Origin: Deltaproteobacteria bacterium
GTDB lineage: Bacteria; Bdellovibrionota; UBA1018; UBA923
Length of the DNA: 9,547 nt
Direction of reading: 5' to 3'
Assembly: GCA_016194725.1 (NCBI GenBank)
Contig: JACQAW010000223.1
Span: forward strand, 1-9,547
Both the position numbers and the translations under genes were made by a program. The stretch's first letter is position 1. Every line of letters starts with the position of its first letter. Below are positions 1-5,754 of this stretch, one piece after another. The notes beneath the pieces were generated by a model. That model saw only the letters and a program-made list of their open reading frames with translations. It did no database searches and was not told where the DNA came from.

Positions 1-111
1 CTTGCCGCGCCCGATTTCCTTGAGGATATATTCCTTTCGTACCGGAATTTGAAAGAGTGGCGCTTCGGCCGCCAAGGAATCATAGCGACGGACATACTCG
101 TTTGGCTTCAT
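1..111 (-). CDS. N-terminus of an unidentified protein, possibly a methyltransferase (partial)
   Basis: Only the first 37 codons are inside the window; the gene continues past position 1. It starts with ATG at 109-111, preceded by a good ribosome-binding site (AGGGGA, about 6 nt upstream). The visible protein begins MKPNEYVRRYDSLAAEAPL and runs to KEYILKEIGRGK. A charged helix followed by a short 'I..IGRGK' turn resembles the lead-in to motif I of class I SAM-dependent methyltransferases, but the diagnostic glycine motif would lie outside the window, so this is only a guess. It is read in the same direction as the oxidoreductase gene ending at 252, with 140 bp between them, so co-transcription is possible but not shown. 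The reading frame and start are well supported; the function is not. Confidence 0.6.
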   Translation of the reverse strand, partial: MKPNEYVRRYDSLAAEAPLFQIPVRKEYILKEIGRGK

Positions 112-251
112 ATTTTATCCCCTGGTCCCCATCTCAGCTCCAGTGAAAAACTACCCCACTGCCGATCTTTTGGCCATCGTGTAAGATTTTCCTGCCAGAG
201 TCGGGCTTGCGCGCCGCGCAAACACCGGGTGGTCACCTGGCCGTGTACGTC
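112..251. other. Intergenic spacer with a short inverted repeat
   Basis: This 140-bp gap separates the oxidoreductase stop codon from the start of the left-edge gene, both on the minus strand. It contains an inverted repeat at 207-221 (TTGCGC, 3-nt loop, GCGCAA on the minus strand). No U-tract follows it, so it is not a convincing intrinsic terminator; it could be a weak terminator or a protein-binding site. I see no clear sigma-70 promoter. Confidence 0.35.
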
Positions 252-512
252 CTAGATTACCAGCGCCTCAGAAACAGTCTTGCCCTCGGCAAAGCGGCTT
301 CCGCTCAGTGCCGACAAATCCAGAGTCTCAAAACGTCCCTTCAAGATGAGCGCGCAAAGCCCTAGCCCCGCGCCATAGGATTGCATCGCACCCCGACCAG
401 AAAACGAGTGCGCCTCGAACACACTCTTGAAGCCCGGCACGGCGCCAACGATGGCGCTCTTGTCAGGGCTCATCTCATACAAACCGGCCCAGCCCGTGAT
501 GTGCTTGAGGCT
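252..512 (-). pseudogene. C-terminal fragment of the FAD-dependent oxidoreductase, after an in-frame TAG
   Basis: This stretch continues the frame of the oxidoreductase ORF directly after its TAG at 513-515. It encodes the end of the DAO fold: residues reading HITGWAGLYEMSPDKSAIVG match the conserved 'GWAGLYEMTPD.. .ILG' block of sarcosine/glycine-oxidase relatives, and HSFSGRGAMQSYGAGLG matches the usual 'GFSGHG' FAD-binding block near the C-terminus. It ends at TAG 252-254, 86 codons after the interruption. A TTG at 480-482 is the nearest possible start, but it has no obvious ribosome-binding site, and a separate 76-residue protein from it makes no structural sense. It is best read as the distal part of one gene of about 405 codons. 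Confidence 0.8.
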
Positions 513-1469
513 CTAGAATTTCGTCGAGCGGTTGTAAAGCGGCGGCCAGATGCAGTTCTCGAAAAAAGATGCGTCATATTCGAAGTTATAGCCGGCCGGC
601 TCGTCAGGCGTGGCATAGCCCGCCAGAATATTATTTGCCTCGGGGTGAAAGTAAACTCCAGACGAGTCGACGAACATCCCAAACGGCCTGAGGTCGACAC
701 CCTTGCACTCAAATACGCTCACCTGTCGGCGCACGGCATTGCTGGGACAATCGGTGCCCATGCAGTTCGCGAAGCGCCGCGCCCACGCACCCGAACAGTT
801 CACGATTTTTCCTGTCCTGATTTTTATAGGTTCGGCGCCACGCGTTTCCTTGGCGGTCAGTATTTTCTTCAGCTCGTCCTGATCCATCTGGTCAGGCCAT
901 TGCCAGGCATCGAGCTCGATGGTTCCGTCCGCCATGAAGGTCACATGGTGCACCCAGATGCGATTCAGGAATTTGGCGCCTTTGGCGCGTGCCCGCGCGC
1001 GAAAATGATTCTTCAGCAGATTGGCGTTCAGCAAGCCATCAAGTGGTGAAAACGTGGCGCCCCCCAGATCGTCCACCTTGTCGATAAAATCAAAACGCCT
1101 GGTGATATCGGTGGCCGAAAGGTATTCGATACGGGCGTCTTTGAGATGCGGGTTTGCGCGCAAAGTCGCTGACGCTGTATCCCACTCCTCTTTGGCAAAC
1201 ATCCAGAAGTAGCCTTTCTGGTGAAAGCCCACGTCCTCGTGAACACTCGCGTAGTAGTCAATCGACACGCGCGAGATCTGCGCGTTGACCGGGTTGTTCC
1301 AGGTAGCCCGCACACCGCCAGCATTGAGTTCGGACGAGCTGAACACGCCCTCAAGGTCAAGATCCACGGCCATTACCGACTTGGCCCCATTCAAGCCCAG
1401 GTGCATCGCGACGCTCGAGCCAACCAGGCCCGCGCCAACGATAGTGATGTCACTTTCCAATACGCGCAT
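513..1469 (-). pseudogene. FAD-dependent oxidoreductase (DAO family), interrupted by an amber codon
   Basis: The product would be a flavoprotein amine/amino-acid oxidase of the DAO family (sarcosine oxidase, glycine oxidase, FOXRED1-like); the substrate cannot be read from the sequence. The N-terminus carries the Rossmann FAD motif G-A-G-L-V-G at residues 12-17, with the ribose-binding acid at about D36. A block reading NAGGVRATWNNP (about 49-60) and NCSGAWA (about 224-230) fit the family. Translation stops after residue 318 at TAG 513-515, yet the same frame continues through the conserved C-terminal FAD-binding blocks down to 252, so about 21% of the protein is lost. The ATG at 1467-1469 lies 22 bp after the stop of the YkuD gene, with no strong ribosome-binding site, which suggests co-transcription and perhaps coupling. 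A single base change (for example GAG or AAG to TAG) or a sequencing error would explain the break. Confidence 0.85.
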
Positions 1470-1491
1470 ATGGCCGCAGTGTTACCAGAAA

Positions 1492-2397
1492 TCAGTCTTC
1501 TTTAACAGTGCTGTAGCTTTCGTTGGCAATGCGAAGCCCGCCCTCTTCCTTGACGAAATAAAGGTGTTTGGTGCCGGCGCTCTTGAAACCCTTGGCGCCG
1601 GTCTTGAGCTTCGACTCATAAACCTGCGTGAACGAAACCACGTCGTACTTCGGATGATAATAGAATCTGAGGTTTTCAGCCTTCACGTGAATCTGCGCAT
1701 ACTTCTGGTTCAGCGAGGATTTGTAATCGCGATATTTCGAAATGCCCATGCCGTTGTAATGAAAACTCTTGGCGTACGAACCGATGTAGTTGTTCAAATC
1801 CTTGCCATTCCAGGCGCCAAGCCACTGATCAAAAGCTTTTTGAACTTCAGGGTTCGCACCTACCGATAAATACTCCGCCTTCAGCTCGGGATAGATGATG
1901 ATCGGAGTCAGCCCCAGCTTCACTTCTTTCGAAATCTCCTCGATCTCGGGGTTGTCGACTACCACACAGCCCTCGGAGTCATAATCGCGCTTCAGGCGCG
2001 GCGGATCATCGGTCGCATGCAACATGATGTCGTAACCAGTCTTGCCCGCCATCTGGTCTATCGGATTGGGGTAATTGATCATCAAAGCCATGTTGCCGAA
2101 CTTCTTTTTGAGCGACGGAGGCGTAAGCTTGCCTGTAAAGAAGTAGACGCCTTCGGGAGTCTTCAGATCTTTTTCGACTTCCTTGTCGCCACGCATTTTG
2201 CCCAACGTGACATGGAACTGCTTTTTGATCTCGATATGGTCCCCGGCATAGGTACCCAGTGCGATCTGATTCTTGGCCTTGTCGACCAGAACAACCGGGA
2301 ACGGGTCATGGGCTCTGGCACTCACCGAAGAAGTGATAAGGGCACCGAAGATCAAAGCTGAAAGAAATTTGAGCCCATCCTTGAACATACCTTCCAT
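1492..2397 (-). CDS. Secreted YkuD-family peptidoglycan enzyme (L,D-transpeptidase or Csd6-like carboxypeptidase)
   Basis: A 301-residue exported protein. Residues 1-29 form a signal peptide (K6, K10, then a hydrophobic core, cleavage near SARA-HD), placing it in the periplasm. Residues about 33-170 are a YkuD catalytic domain, with the catalytic pair at H127 (IMLHATDD) and C144 in SEGCVVVDN. The family's usual SHGC is SEGC here. Residues about 185-297 form a separate alpha+beta domain of NTF2/SnoaL type (AFDQWLGAWNGKDLNNYIGS...), the arrangement known from the Helicobacter cell-shape protein Csd6 and relatives. Known members either crosslink peptidoglycan stem peptides (3-3 links) or trim them to alter cell shape; the sequence does not settle which. 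The start could be M1 or M4; neither has a well-spaced ribosome-binding site. The oxidoreductase gene follows after 22 bp. Confidence 0.88.
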   Translation of the reverse strand: MEGMFKDGLKFLSALIFGALITSSVSARAHDPFPVVLVDKAKNQIALGTYAGDHIEIKKQFHVTLGKMRGDKEVEKDLKTPEGVYFFTGKLTPPSLKKKFGNMALMINYPNPIDQMAGKTGYDIMLHATDDPPRLKRDYDSEGCVVVDNPEIEEISKEVKLGLTPIIIYPELKAEYLSVGANPEVQKAFDQWLGAWNGKDLNNYIGSYAKSFHYNGMGISKYRDYKSSLNQKYAQIHVKAENLRFYYHPKYDVVSFTQVYESKLKTGAKGFKSAGTKHLYFVKEEGGLRIANESYSTVKED

Positions 2398-2426
2398 TGT
2401 AAAATCGTTGGGATGGGAGTCAAGCT

Positions 2427-2455
2427 GTAATCCCTACCCGGTAGGTAGGGATTAC
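2427..2455. terminator. Perfect 12-bp hairpin between glycosyltransferase and YkuD genes
   Basis: Arms GTAATCCCTACC (2427-2438) and GGTAGGGATTAC (2444-2455) are exact reverse complements around a 5-nt loop (CGGTA). It starts 20 nt downstream of the glycosyltransferase stop (2475) and 30 nt upstream of the YkuD start (2397), both on the minus strand. Neither strand has a U-tract after the stem, so it is not a textbook intrinsic terminator. It may be a transcript-end stabiliser, a terminator of another kind, or a regulatory element in the leader of the YkuD gene. Confidence 0.5.
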
Positions 2456-2474
2456 TCCCCCTTTGCCGCCACGA

Positions 2475-3227
2475 CTAAGGCTTGGAATGAGAGACTTTTG
2501 CCTCAGGAAGCATTCTGCGAACGGAGCTATCGTTCATACGCATCAGTAGCACGCGATACATGGCTTCGACGACGATCTTTTTGCTCATCTTCGACTGCCC
2601 CAGGTAGCGGTCTTCGAAGACAATCGGGATTTCCTTGATGCGAAACCCTTTCTTGTAAGCCTTGTATTTGATTTCGATCTGAAAGGCATACCCGTCAGAC
2701 ATCAAGTTGCTGGGCCCGATGGCCTCAAGCACCGAACGGCGCCAGCAGTTGAAGCCCCCGGTAAGATCCTGAAACGGAATTCCCAGCAGCATGCGGGCAT
2801 ACATGCTTCCGCCCTTGCTCAGAATGCGGCGACTCAGTCCCCAATTCAGCACTCCGCCGCCCGGAACATAGCGCGAACCAATCACGGCGTCGTACTTTTC
2901 GATCTCCTGCTGAAAGAACGGCAGATATTTCGGATCATGGCTGAAATCCGAGTCCATCTCGAATATCACGTCATAGCCGTTGTCGAGCGCGTATCGAAAC
3001 CCTGCCACGTAAGCCGTGCCCAAGCCCATTTTCCGAGGGCGATGCAGCACATGCACTCGGGGGTTGGATTCAGCCAGTACATCTGCCAGCTCACCTGTTC
3101 CATCCGGCGAGTTGTCATCACAAATCAGAATATGCGTCTGACTGTCGACCTGATTGAAAATCTCGGAGACCAGCTTCTTGATGTTTTCAATTTCGTTATA
3201 GGTCGGAATGATGATGAGGGTTTTCAT
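2475..3227 (-). CDS. Polyprenol-phosphate glycosyltransferase, DPM1-like (GT2 family)
   Basis: A 250-residue cytoplasmic GT-A enzyme expected to move a sugar (mannose in the best-known relatives) from a nucleotide donor to polyprenyl phosphate at the inner membrane face, making a lipid-linked donor for envelope or protein glycosylation. Motifs in order: PTYNE (8-12), DDNSPDGT (37-44), the metal-binding acidic motif MDSDFSHDP (91-99; D92 and D94), GSRYVPGG (117-124), LTGGFNCWRR (155-164), QIE (183-185) and FEDRYLGQSKMSKK (204-217). These match DPM1 and bacterial/archaeal homologues closely. There is no C-terminal membrane domain, so it is the short, soluble type. The ATG at 3225-3227 has a weak AGAGAG ribosome-binding site. 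An intrinsic terminator ends just 11 nt upstream, so expression depends on read-through or on a promoter I could not identify. The donor sugar is inferred from family only. Confidence 0.92.
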   Translation of the reverse strand: MKTLIIIPTYNEIENIKKLVSEIFNQVDSQTHILICDDNSPDGTGELADVLAESNPRVHVLHRPRKMGLGTAYVAGFRYALDNGYDVIFEMDSDFSHDPKYLPFFQQEIEKYDAVIGSRYVPGGGVLNWGLSRRILSKGGSMYARMLLGIPFQDLTGGFNCWRRSVLEAIGPSNLMSDGYAFQIEIKYKAYKKGFRIKEIPIVFEDRYLGQSKMSKKIVVEAMYRVLLMRMNDSSVRRMLPEAKVSHSKP

Positions 3228-3238
3228 AGTCTCTCTAT

Positions 3239-3278
3239 AAAAAACGTCCAGGCTCCGTATGCTGCTGAAGCCTGGACG
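3239..3278 (-). terminator. Intrinsic terminator after ssb
   Basis: Read on the minus strand, arms CGTCCAGGCT (3278-3269) and AGCCTGGACG (3254-3245) pair perfectly over 10 bp around a 14-nt loop and are followed at once by six U residues (3244-3239). This is a standard rho-independent terminator for the ssb transcript. Its U-tract ends only 11 nt before the start codon of the glycosyltransferase. Confidence 0.85.
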
Positions 3279-3292
3279 CCACTTAGTTTCAA

Positions 3293-3330
3293 GCGCTTGT
3301 CCCTAGAGCTTAAATGCTAGGGACAAGCGC
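3293..3330. repeat. Perfect 14-bp hairpin immediately after ssb
   Basis: Arms GCGCTTGTCCCTAG (3293-3306) and CTAGGGACAAGCGC (3317-3330) are exact reverse complements with a 10-nt loop. The stem starts 6 nt after the ssb stop codon and lies upstream of the U-tract terminator. There is no U-tract of its own on either strand. It may protect the ssb mRNA 3' end, act as a first terminator of a pair, or be a remnant of a small repeat element. Confidence 0.6.
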
Positions 3331-3336
3331 ATCTAT

Positions 3337-3798
3337 CTAAAAAGGAATGTCTTCCTCGGCGAAGGACGGCTCTTCCATACGTACGCCCGAGAAATCTTCC
3401 GACTTCCCGCTGCCCGCCGCACTTCCGCCGGCCTGCATGCCAGCACCGGTATTGGCGCCACGTTCCCCAGCCTGACCACCCAAAAATTGGACGGTGTTGG
3501 CGATGACTTCGGTCGTGTATTTCTTCTGACCTTCTTTGTCTTCCCATTGACGGGTCTGCATGCGCCCTTCGATATAAACTTGGCGGCCTTTGCTCAGATA
3601 ATCGCCACAGAGCTGCGCGAGTTTGCCCCAGACCACTACGCGATGCCACTCTGTACGCTCTTGCTTCTGACCGTTTTTATCGTTCCACGACTCATTTGTC
3701 GCAACGTTGAAATTAGCAACCGCCGCACCCGATGGCGTATTGCGAATTTCAGGGTTGTTCCCCAAACGGCCGATTAATAGTACCTTATTTACCGACAT
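3337..3798 (-). CDS. ssb: Single-stranded DNA-binding protein
   Basis: A 153-residue SSB that coats single-stranded DNA in replication, recombination and repair. Residues 1-106 form the OB fold (MSVNKVLLIGRLGNNPEIR at the start; WHRVVVWGKLAQLCGDYLSKG at 51-71; IEGRMQTRQWED at 76-87). A glycine-rich flexible linker follows (about 107-143), then the acidic tip EEDIPF at the very end, the docking site for SSB partner proteins. The ATG at 3796-3798 is chosen because it has a strong ribosome-binding site (GGAAGGGG) and starts exactly at the conserved N-terminus; an in-frame TTG at 3822 would add eight unlikely residues and bypass that site. A sigma-70-like promoter lies upstream, and two hairpins, the second an intrinsic terminator, follow. 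It appears to be a single-gene unit. Confidence 0.97.
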   Translation of the reverse strand: MSVNKVLLIGRLGNNPEIRNTPSGAAVANFNVATNESWNDKNGQKQERTEWHRVVVWGKLAQLCGDYLSKGRQVYIEGRMQTRQWEDKEGQKKYTTEVIANTVQFLGGQAGERGANTGAGMQAGGSAAGSGKSEDFSGVRMEEPSFAEEDIPF

Positions 3799-3838
3799 GA
3801 TTTCCCCTTCCTGCTTACCCAATAAACGTAGAAATCAT

Positions 3839-3867
3839 GTGTAGCCCTTGACGCTCCCCAGTGTCAA
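3839..3867 (-). promoter_or_regulatory. Candidate ssb promoter with overlapping inverted repeat
   Basis: On the minus strand a consensus -35 TTGACA (3867-3862) is followed after 17 nt by CTACAC, or after 18 nt by TACACA, as a weak -10. This would give a leader of about 35 nt before the ssb ATG. The -35 sits in an inverted repeat, CTTGAC (3847-3852) and GTCAAG (3863-3868) with a 10-nt spacer, which could be an operator. The weak -10 keeps confidence modest. Confidence 0.45.
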
Positions 3868-3910
3868 GAACGCCCGGGCAATCGAGCTACGACTGACTAT
3901 TTCAATCGGA

Positions 3911-3942
3911 AATAAAAACCCCGATACCTGGCGGTACCGGGG
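3911..3942 (-). terminator. Intrinsic terminator upstream of ssb promoter
   Basis: On the minus strand CCCCGGTACC (3942-3933), loop GCCA, and GGTATCGGGG (3928-3919) form a 10-bp stem with one G-U pair, followed by UUUUUAUU (3918-3911). On the plus strand the same site has an A-C mismatch and no U-tract, so it works in the minus direction. It ends the transcript arriving from the zinc-ribbon gene, or that of an RNA within 3943-4137. Confidence 0.85.
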
Positions 3943-4137
3943 CCTGAGAGAGAGAAGAGAGAGTAGTTGTTTTGCCGATCTGGAACATTGCACCAGCTTG
4001 GCGCGTTCCAGGTGACGGGACCCCTTTAGCAGCAACTGTGCCACGAAATTCTGAGCTTGGAAGCCTCACGCTGGCGCAACTTAAACGTGCCAGGGAGTAA
4101 CACCCGTACACTCCTTAAACAGGACGCGCGCGAGAGA
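3943..4137 (-). other. Long structured 3' region or candidate small RNA
   Basis: This stretch of about 195 nt lies between the zinc-ribbon stop codon and the terminator at 3911-3942 and has no convincing protein gene. On the minus strand it holds a long stem: CTGGAAC (4011-4005) pairs with GTTCCAG (3986-3980), enclosing GCGCCA/TGGTGC with one G-U pair. A second, weaker stem-loop lies at 4071-4093 (CTGGC/GCCAG), and an 18-nt CU run (GA on plus, 3946-3963) precedes the terminator. It could be an unusually long 3' UTR or the source of a small RNA. It does not match tmRNA, RNase P RNA or SRP RNA signature sequences that I know. Confidence 0.35.
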
Positions 4138-4554
4138 TCACGGGGTTGGCGGGTTTTTGGAGGATTTCTTTGCGTCTTGCTGTTTTTTCTTTTCCGCAAA
4201 AAATTCCTCCACCTTCGCCCGGGCCAGCTTGACGTCGTACTTGTAAAGATACGGATCAAAACCGCAATGAGGACAGGTCAGACTCTGACGGGCGCGCGAA
4301 CGATAGATGAACTCGAAGGTTCCCCAGATCGGAAAGATAAGAAAAAATCCCCTGAAGCCAAAGAAAGGCCAGCCGCACGCCGTAACAAACAGCCCAACCG
4401 CCGCGAGCTGCCAGTAATGGCGAGTGCGCGGCGATGGCCAATAGGACGAACGGCGTTCTTTCTTGCAGATGGGACAAATAAATTCCCAGAATGCACGCTT
4501 TTGATATTGGAAAGGCAAGCTCTCCATAGGATGTATAGTAGCATATGAAACCAT
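4138..4554 (-). CDS. Small membrane protein with a split zinc ribbon, function unknown
   Basis: A 138-residue protein I cannot assign to a named family. A cysteine pair CPIC at 27-30 and a second pair CPHC at 94-97 look like the two halves of a zinc ribbon. Between them lies a hydrophobic segment (about 49-85, WQLAAVGLFVTACGW then FFLIFPIWGTF) that reads as two short membrane helices forming a hairpin, which would bring both pairs to the same side of the membrane. The tail (about 104-138) is a charged helix ending KKKQQDAKKSSKNPPTP. The ATG at 4552-4554 is preferred because GAGG lies 7 nt upstream; an ATG at 4527 has no such site. With this start it overlaps the divergent Rsm22-family gene by 10 bp. 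A long structured 3' region and an intrinsic terminator follow. Zinc binding and topology are inferred from sequence pattern only. Confidence 0.75.
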   Translation of the reverse strand: MVSYATIHPMESLPFQYQKRAFWEFICPICKKERRSSYWPSPRTRHYWQLAAVGLFVTACGWPFFGFRGFFLIFPIWGTFEFIYRSRARQSLTCPHCGFDPYLYKYDVKLARAKVEEFFAEKKKQQDAKKSSKNPPTP

Positions 4555-5726
4555 TTTGGGACCTCATCGAGCAAAACCTCGGTGCCGACTTTGCCGAGGA
4601 CCTTGATCTTCAAGCCGATGTGCATTCCCTGAGCGAGGGTTTTACCGATGGACGCGGTCAGCTCGACCTGCGCTACTTCGAAGATCCCAGGTTCCAAGCC
4701 GCGTATCTTGCCTATTTCGTGCCCCTGAATTTCGAAAAAGCGCACATGCTGCTCTCGAGCCACTCTGGCGTCTGGCCCTCGGAACTGGACGTGACCAAGC
4801 CCCAACGATGGGTCGACTTTGGCTGCGGCCCGGGTACCGCGGCGCTTGCCGCGCTGGCCGCGTATAAAAATCGTTATAAAAAGATCAAAGAACTGCCCCC
4901 CGTTCATCTTGACCTTGTCGACAATCAAACGAGCGCCTTGAACTTGGCTGAATCACTCGTGACCGAATTCGCCAAAAAACTGGGGCTCACGGTCAAGATC
5001 TCGCTGCACACAACGCTGCCATCGGAATCAGGCCAGTACGATCTCGCGCTTGCGGCCAATGTGCTCAACGAGCTTCCGCCCGAAGAAGGCACCCTGGCGC
5101 GCGAGCTGCTTCTGCAGCTGTGGGACTCCACTCGTGGCGTAATGCTGGTGCTCGAACCCGGGCATCGTGTGCCGAGCCAGCGGCTAGTGCGTTATCGTGA
5201 GCGCCTTCTCAAAACCAGCCCCGGCGAGGTCAAGATTCTAGGCCCCTGTCATCACACCGCCAAATGTCCGGTTCATCGAACCAAGCACTGGTGCCACTTC
5301 TCTGAACCGGTTACCGAAGGCCGCCTGATCGATCTGAATCTGCGCATCTTCAAAGACCCCCGCAGCTGGCTGAAATTCTCGTACCTGCTCGTGCGCAGGG
5401 GCGCTCCAGTAATCTGGGATGAAAAAACCTTTCGCGCCATCGGCGATCTGCATTTGAGCGGCCCGAAACGCATGGCCATTGATTTGTGCCGTCCAGACGA
5501 AAAGCTGGCGATAACGGTTCCGGCAAATATTCCGCCCGAGCTGCGTTCGACGCTGGTTCGCGGCGCCACTGTCTGGCTTGACGAAGACCGACAGGTCACC
5601 GCCCGGCCCCTGACCAAACGCGAGATCAAGTACCTGCCCCCCAAACGCGAGCGGTCCGAGAGAACTGATAAACCCGCCCACAACCCGCGGTCTAAAAAGC
5701 ACTCCAAGCGTCCCTCAAAAAGGTGA
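4545..5726 (+). CDS. Rsm22/METTL17-family ribosomal small-subunit assembly protein
   Basis: A 393-residue member of the Rsm22 family, known from mitochondria (Rsm22, METTL17) as a small ribosomal subunit assembly factor with a methyltransferase fold; bacterial homologues are less studied. The SAM-binding motif VDFGCGPGTA is at 90-99, an acidic strand LDLVDNQ at 122-128, NVLNELPP at 172-179 and VLEPG at 202-206. Cysteines C235, C241, C250 (in PCHHTAKCP and HWCHFS) and C315 (DLCRPDEK) match the four-cysteine pattern that binds a 4Fe-4S cluster in relatives. The last 30 residues are strongly basic and probably bind RNA. The frame cannot extend upstream because TAG lies at 4539-4541, two codons before the ATG. 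There is no ribosome-binding site; a TATAGT at 4534-4539 would fit a leaderless mRNA. A hairpin follows the stop. Confidence 0.88.
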   Translation: MKPFWDLIEQNLGADFAEDLDLQADVHSLSEGFTDGRGQLDLRYFEDPRFQAAYLAYFVPLNFEKAHMLLSSHSGVWPSELDVTKPQRWVDFGCGPGTAALAALAAYKNRYKKIKELPPVHLDLVDNQTSALNLAESLVTEFAKKLGLTVKISLHTTLPSESGQYDLALAANVLNELPPEEGTLARELLLQLWDSTRGVMLVLEPGHRVPSQRLVRYRERLLKTSPGEVKILGPCHHTAKCPVHRTKHWCHFSEPVTEGRLIDLNLRIFKDPRSWLKFSYLLVRRGAPVIWDEKTFRAIGDLHLSGPKRMAIDLCRPDEKLAITVPANIPPELRSTLVRGATVWLDEDRQVTARPLTKREIKYLPPKRERSERTDKPAHNPRSKKHSKRPSKR

Positions 5727-5730
5727 TCCG

Positions 5731-5754
5731 GCTGGCCCTCTTTCGAGAGCCAGC
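5731..5754 (+). terminator. Hairpin after the Rsm22-family gene
   Basis: GCTGG (5731-5735) and CTCT (5738-5741) pair with AGAG (5746-5749) and CCAGC (5750-5754), with a 2-nt bulge and a TTCG loop. It starts 4 nt after the stop codon, where a terminator is expected, but no U-tract follows directly (a T7 run is 31 nt further on). A weak terminator or an mRNA end stabiliser is the best reading. Confidence 0.45.

Noticed and set aside
207..221. TTGCGC/GCGCAA inverted repeat as a terminator for the oxidoreductase gene
   Set aside because: The stem is only 6 bp and no U-tract follows, so I kept it as a spacer note only.
381..1049. 222-codon plus-strand ORF
   Set aside because: It lies antisense to the oxidoreductase, whose frame carries clear family motifs. 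The plus-strand protein shows no recognisable domain.
3337..3822. Longer SSB from a TTG at 3822
   Set aside because: The ATG at 3798 has a strong ribosome-binding site and matches the conserved SSB N-terminus; the extension would contain that binding site as coding sequence.
3919..3963. Possible TPP or T-box-like riboswitch fragment on the plus strand (GGCCTGAGAG)
   Set aside because: The other conserved blocks of either class are absent, and there is no plus-strand gene close downstream.
4026..4104. Small minus-strand ORF (GTG with AAGGAG 7 nt upstream, about 25 codons, stop at 4026)
   Set aside because: The spacing is good, but the peptide is short, basic and featureless, the start lies within a predicted stem-loop, and there is no supporting context.
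4278..4928. 216-codon minus-strand ORF across the start of the Rsm22-family gene
   Set aside because: It overlaps two better-supported genes on opposite strands and has no domain signature.
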